Origin: an uncultured Ruminococcus sp.
GTDB lineage: Bacteria; Bacillota; Clostridia; Oscillospirales; Acutalibacteraceae
Assembly (NCBI GenBank): GCA_902783815.1
Contig: CACZSM010000110.1
Span: forward strand, 1 to 13,765
Length of the DNA: 13,765 nt
Direction of reading: 5' to 3'
Position numbers and translations under genes: made by a program. Every line of letters begins with the position of its first letter. Position 1 is the stretch's first letter. The notes below the pieces were generated by a model. It searched no databases, had not been told where the DNA came from, and saw only the letters and a list, made by a program, of their open reading frames with translations. Of the stretch, positions 13,671 through 13,765 are shown one piece after another.

Positions 13671-13765
13671 TAATATGCCACGGAAATCAATTTTCAAAAA
13701 ATCGAGGAATACAGGCAACGGAAAGAGAGAATAACGAATAACGAATAGAGAATAGTGAATAGAGT
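13671..13765. other. Gene-free right end
   Basis: AT-rich sequence after the AI-2E gene. A weak GAAA/TTTC inverted repeat (13683-13695) has no T-tract after it on the + strand, so it is not a convincing terminator. The last 37 bases are tandem repeats, listed separately. Confidence 0.6.
13729..13765. repeat. Degenerate 7-bp tandem repeats
   Basis: Five head-to-tail heptamers are visible: GAATAAC, GAATAAC, GAATAGA, GAATAGT, GAATAGA, then GT as the window ends. The GAATA part is constant and the last two bases vary. The array probably continues beyond the window. It resembles the short tandemly repeated heptamers found between genes in several bacterial groups. It is too short-period to be CRISPR. 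Confidence 0.85.

Noticed and set aside
13729..13765. Repeat run as part of a CRISPR array
   Set aside because: The unit is 7 bp with no spacers and no cas genes are in view.

Overview
The window looks like a piece of chromosome from a low-to-moderate GC Firmicute, most likely a Ruminococcus-like member of the Clostridia. The reasons are the one-strand fab-acc gene order, strong purine-rich Shine-Dalgarno sequences, short spacers, and proteins of clostridial type (short AccA, FabF with an ACSTSTHA active site, a YkpA/YbiT-like ABC-F). The organism is an inference from gene content, not a database match. All 14 genes lie on the + strand with small gaps or overlaps, and no intrinsic terminator is visible between them.

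Positions 1-351 hold no gene. They contain a 16-bp repeat whose first copy is split by an 18-bp palindrome, a second related GC-rich palindrome, a near-consensus sigma-A promoter (199-227), and a leader with an operator-like inverted repeat (264-279) and a small hairpin. A lone DnaA-box match is at 15-23.

Positions 352-8315 are a type II fatty acid synthesis operon: fabH, fabD, fabG, fabF, accB, fabZ, accC, accD, accA. AccB/C/D/A form acetyl-CoA carboxylase (malonyl-CoA supply). FabD moves malonyl to ACP, FabH primes the chain, and FabF, FabG and FabZ run the condensation, first reduction and dehydration steps. Neither acyl carrier protein nor an enoyl-ACP reductase is encoded here, although both are often found between fabH and fabD in clostridial clusters, so they must be elsewhere. 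accC and accD start with TTG.

Positions 8333-12291 are a translation/RNA group: TrmL (tRNA wobble 2'-O-methyltransferase), an ABC-F ATPase with one degenerate composite ATP site, a putative HEPN-like/CBS fusion coupled to it by a GTGA overlap, and MnmA (tRNA U34 thiolase). Two of the four enzymes modify tRNA position 34 and they flank a candidate HEPN-type protein carrying an R-x4-H motif. This is the most interesting part of the window, but the functional link is only inferred.

Positions 12292-13670 carry an AI-2E/YtvI-type membrane protein with its own possible promoter and an SD-abutting hairpin. The window ends in a run of degenerate 7-bp tandem repeats (GAATARN-like) that runs off the right edge.
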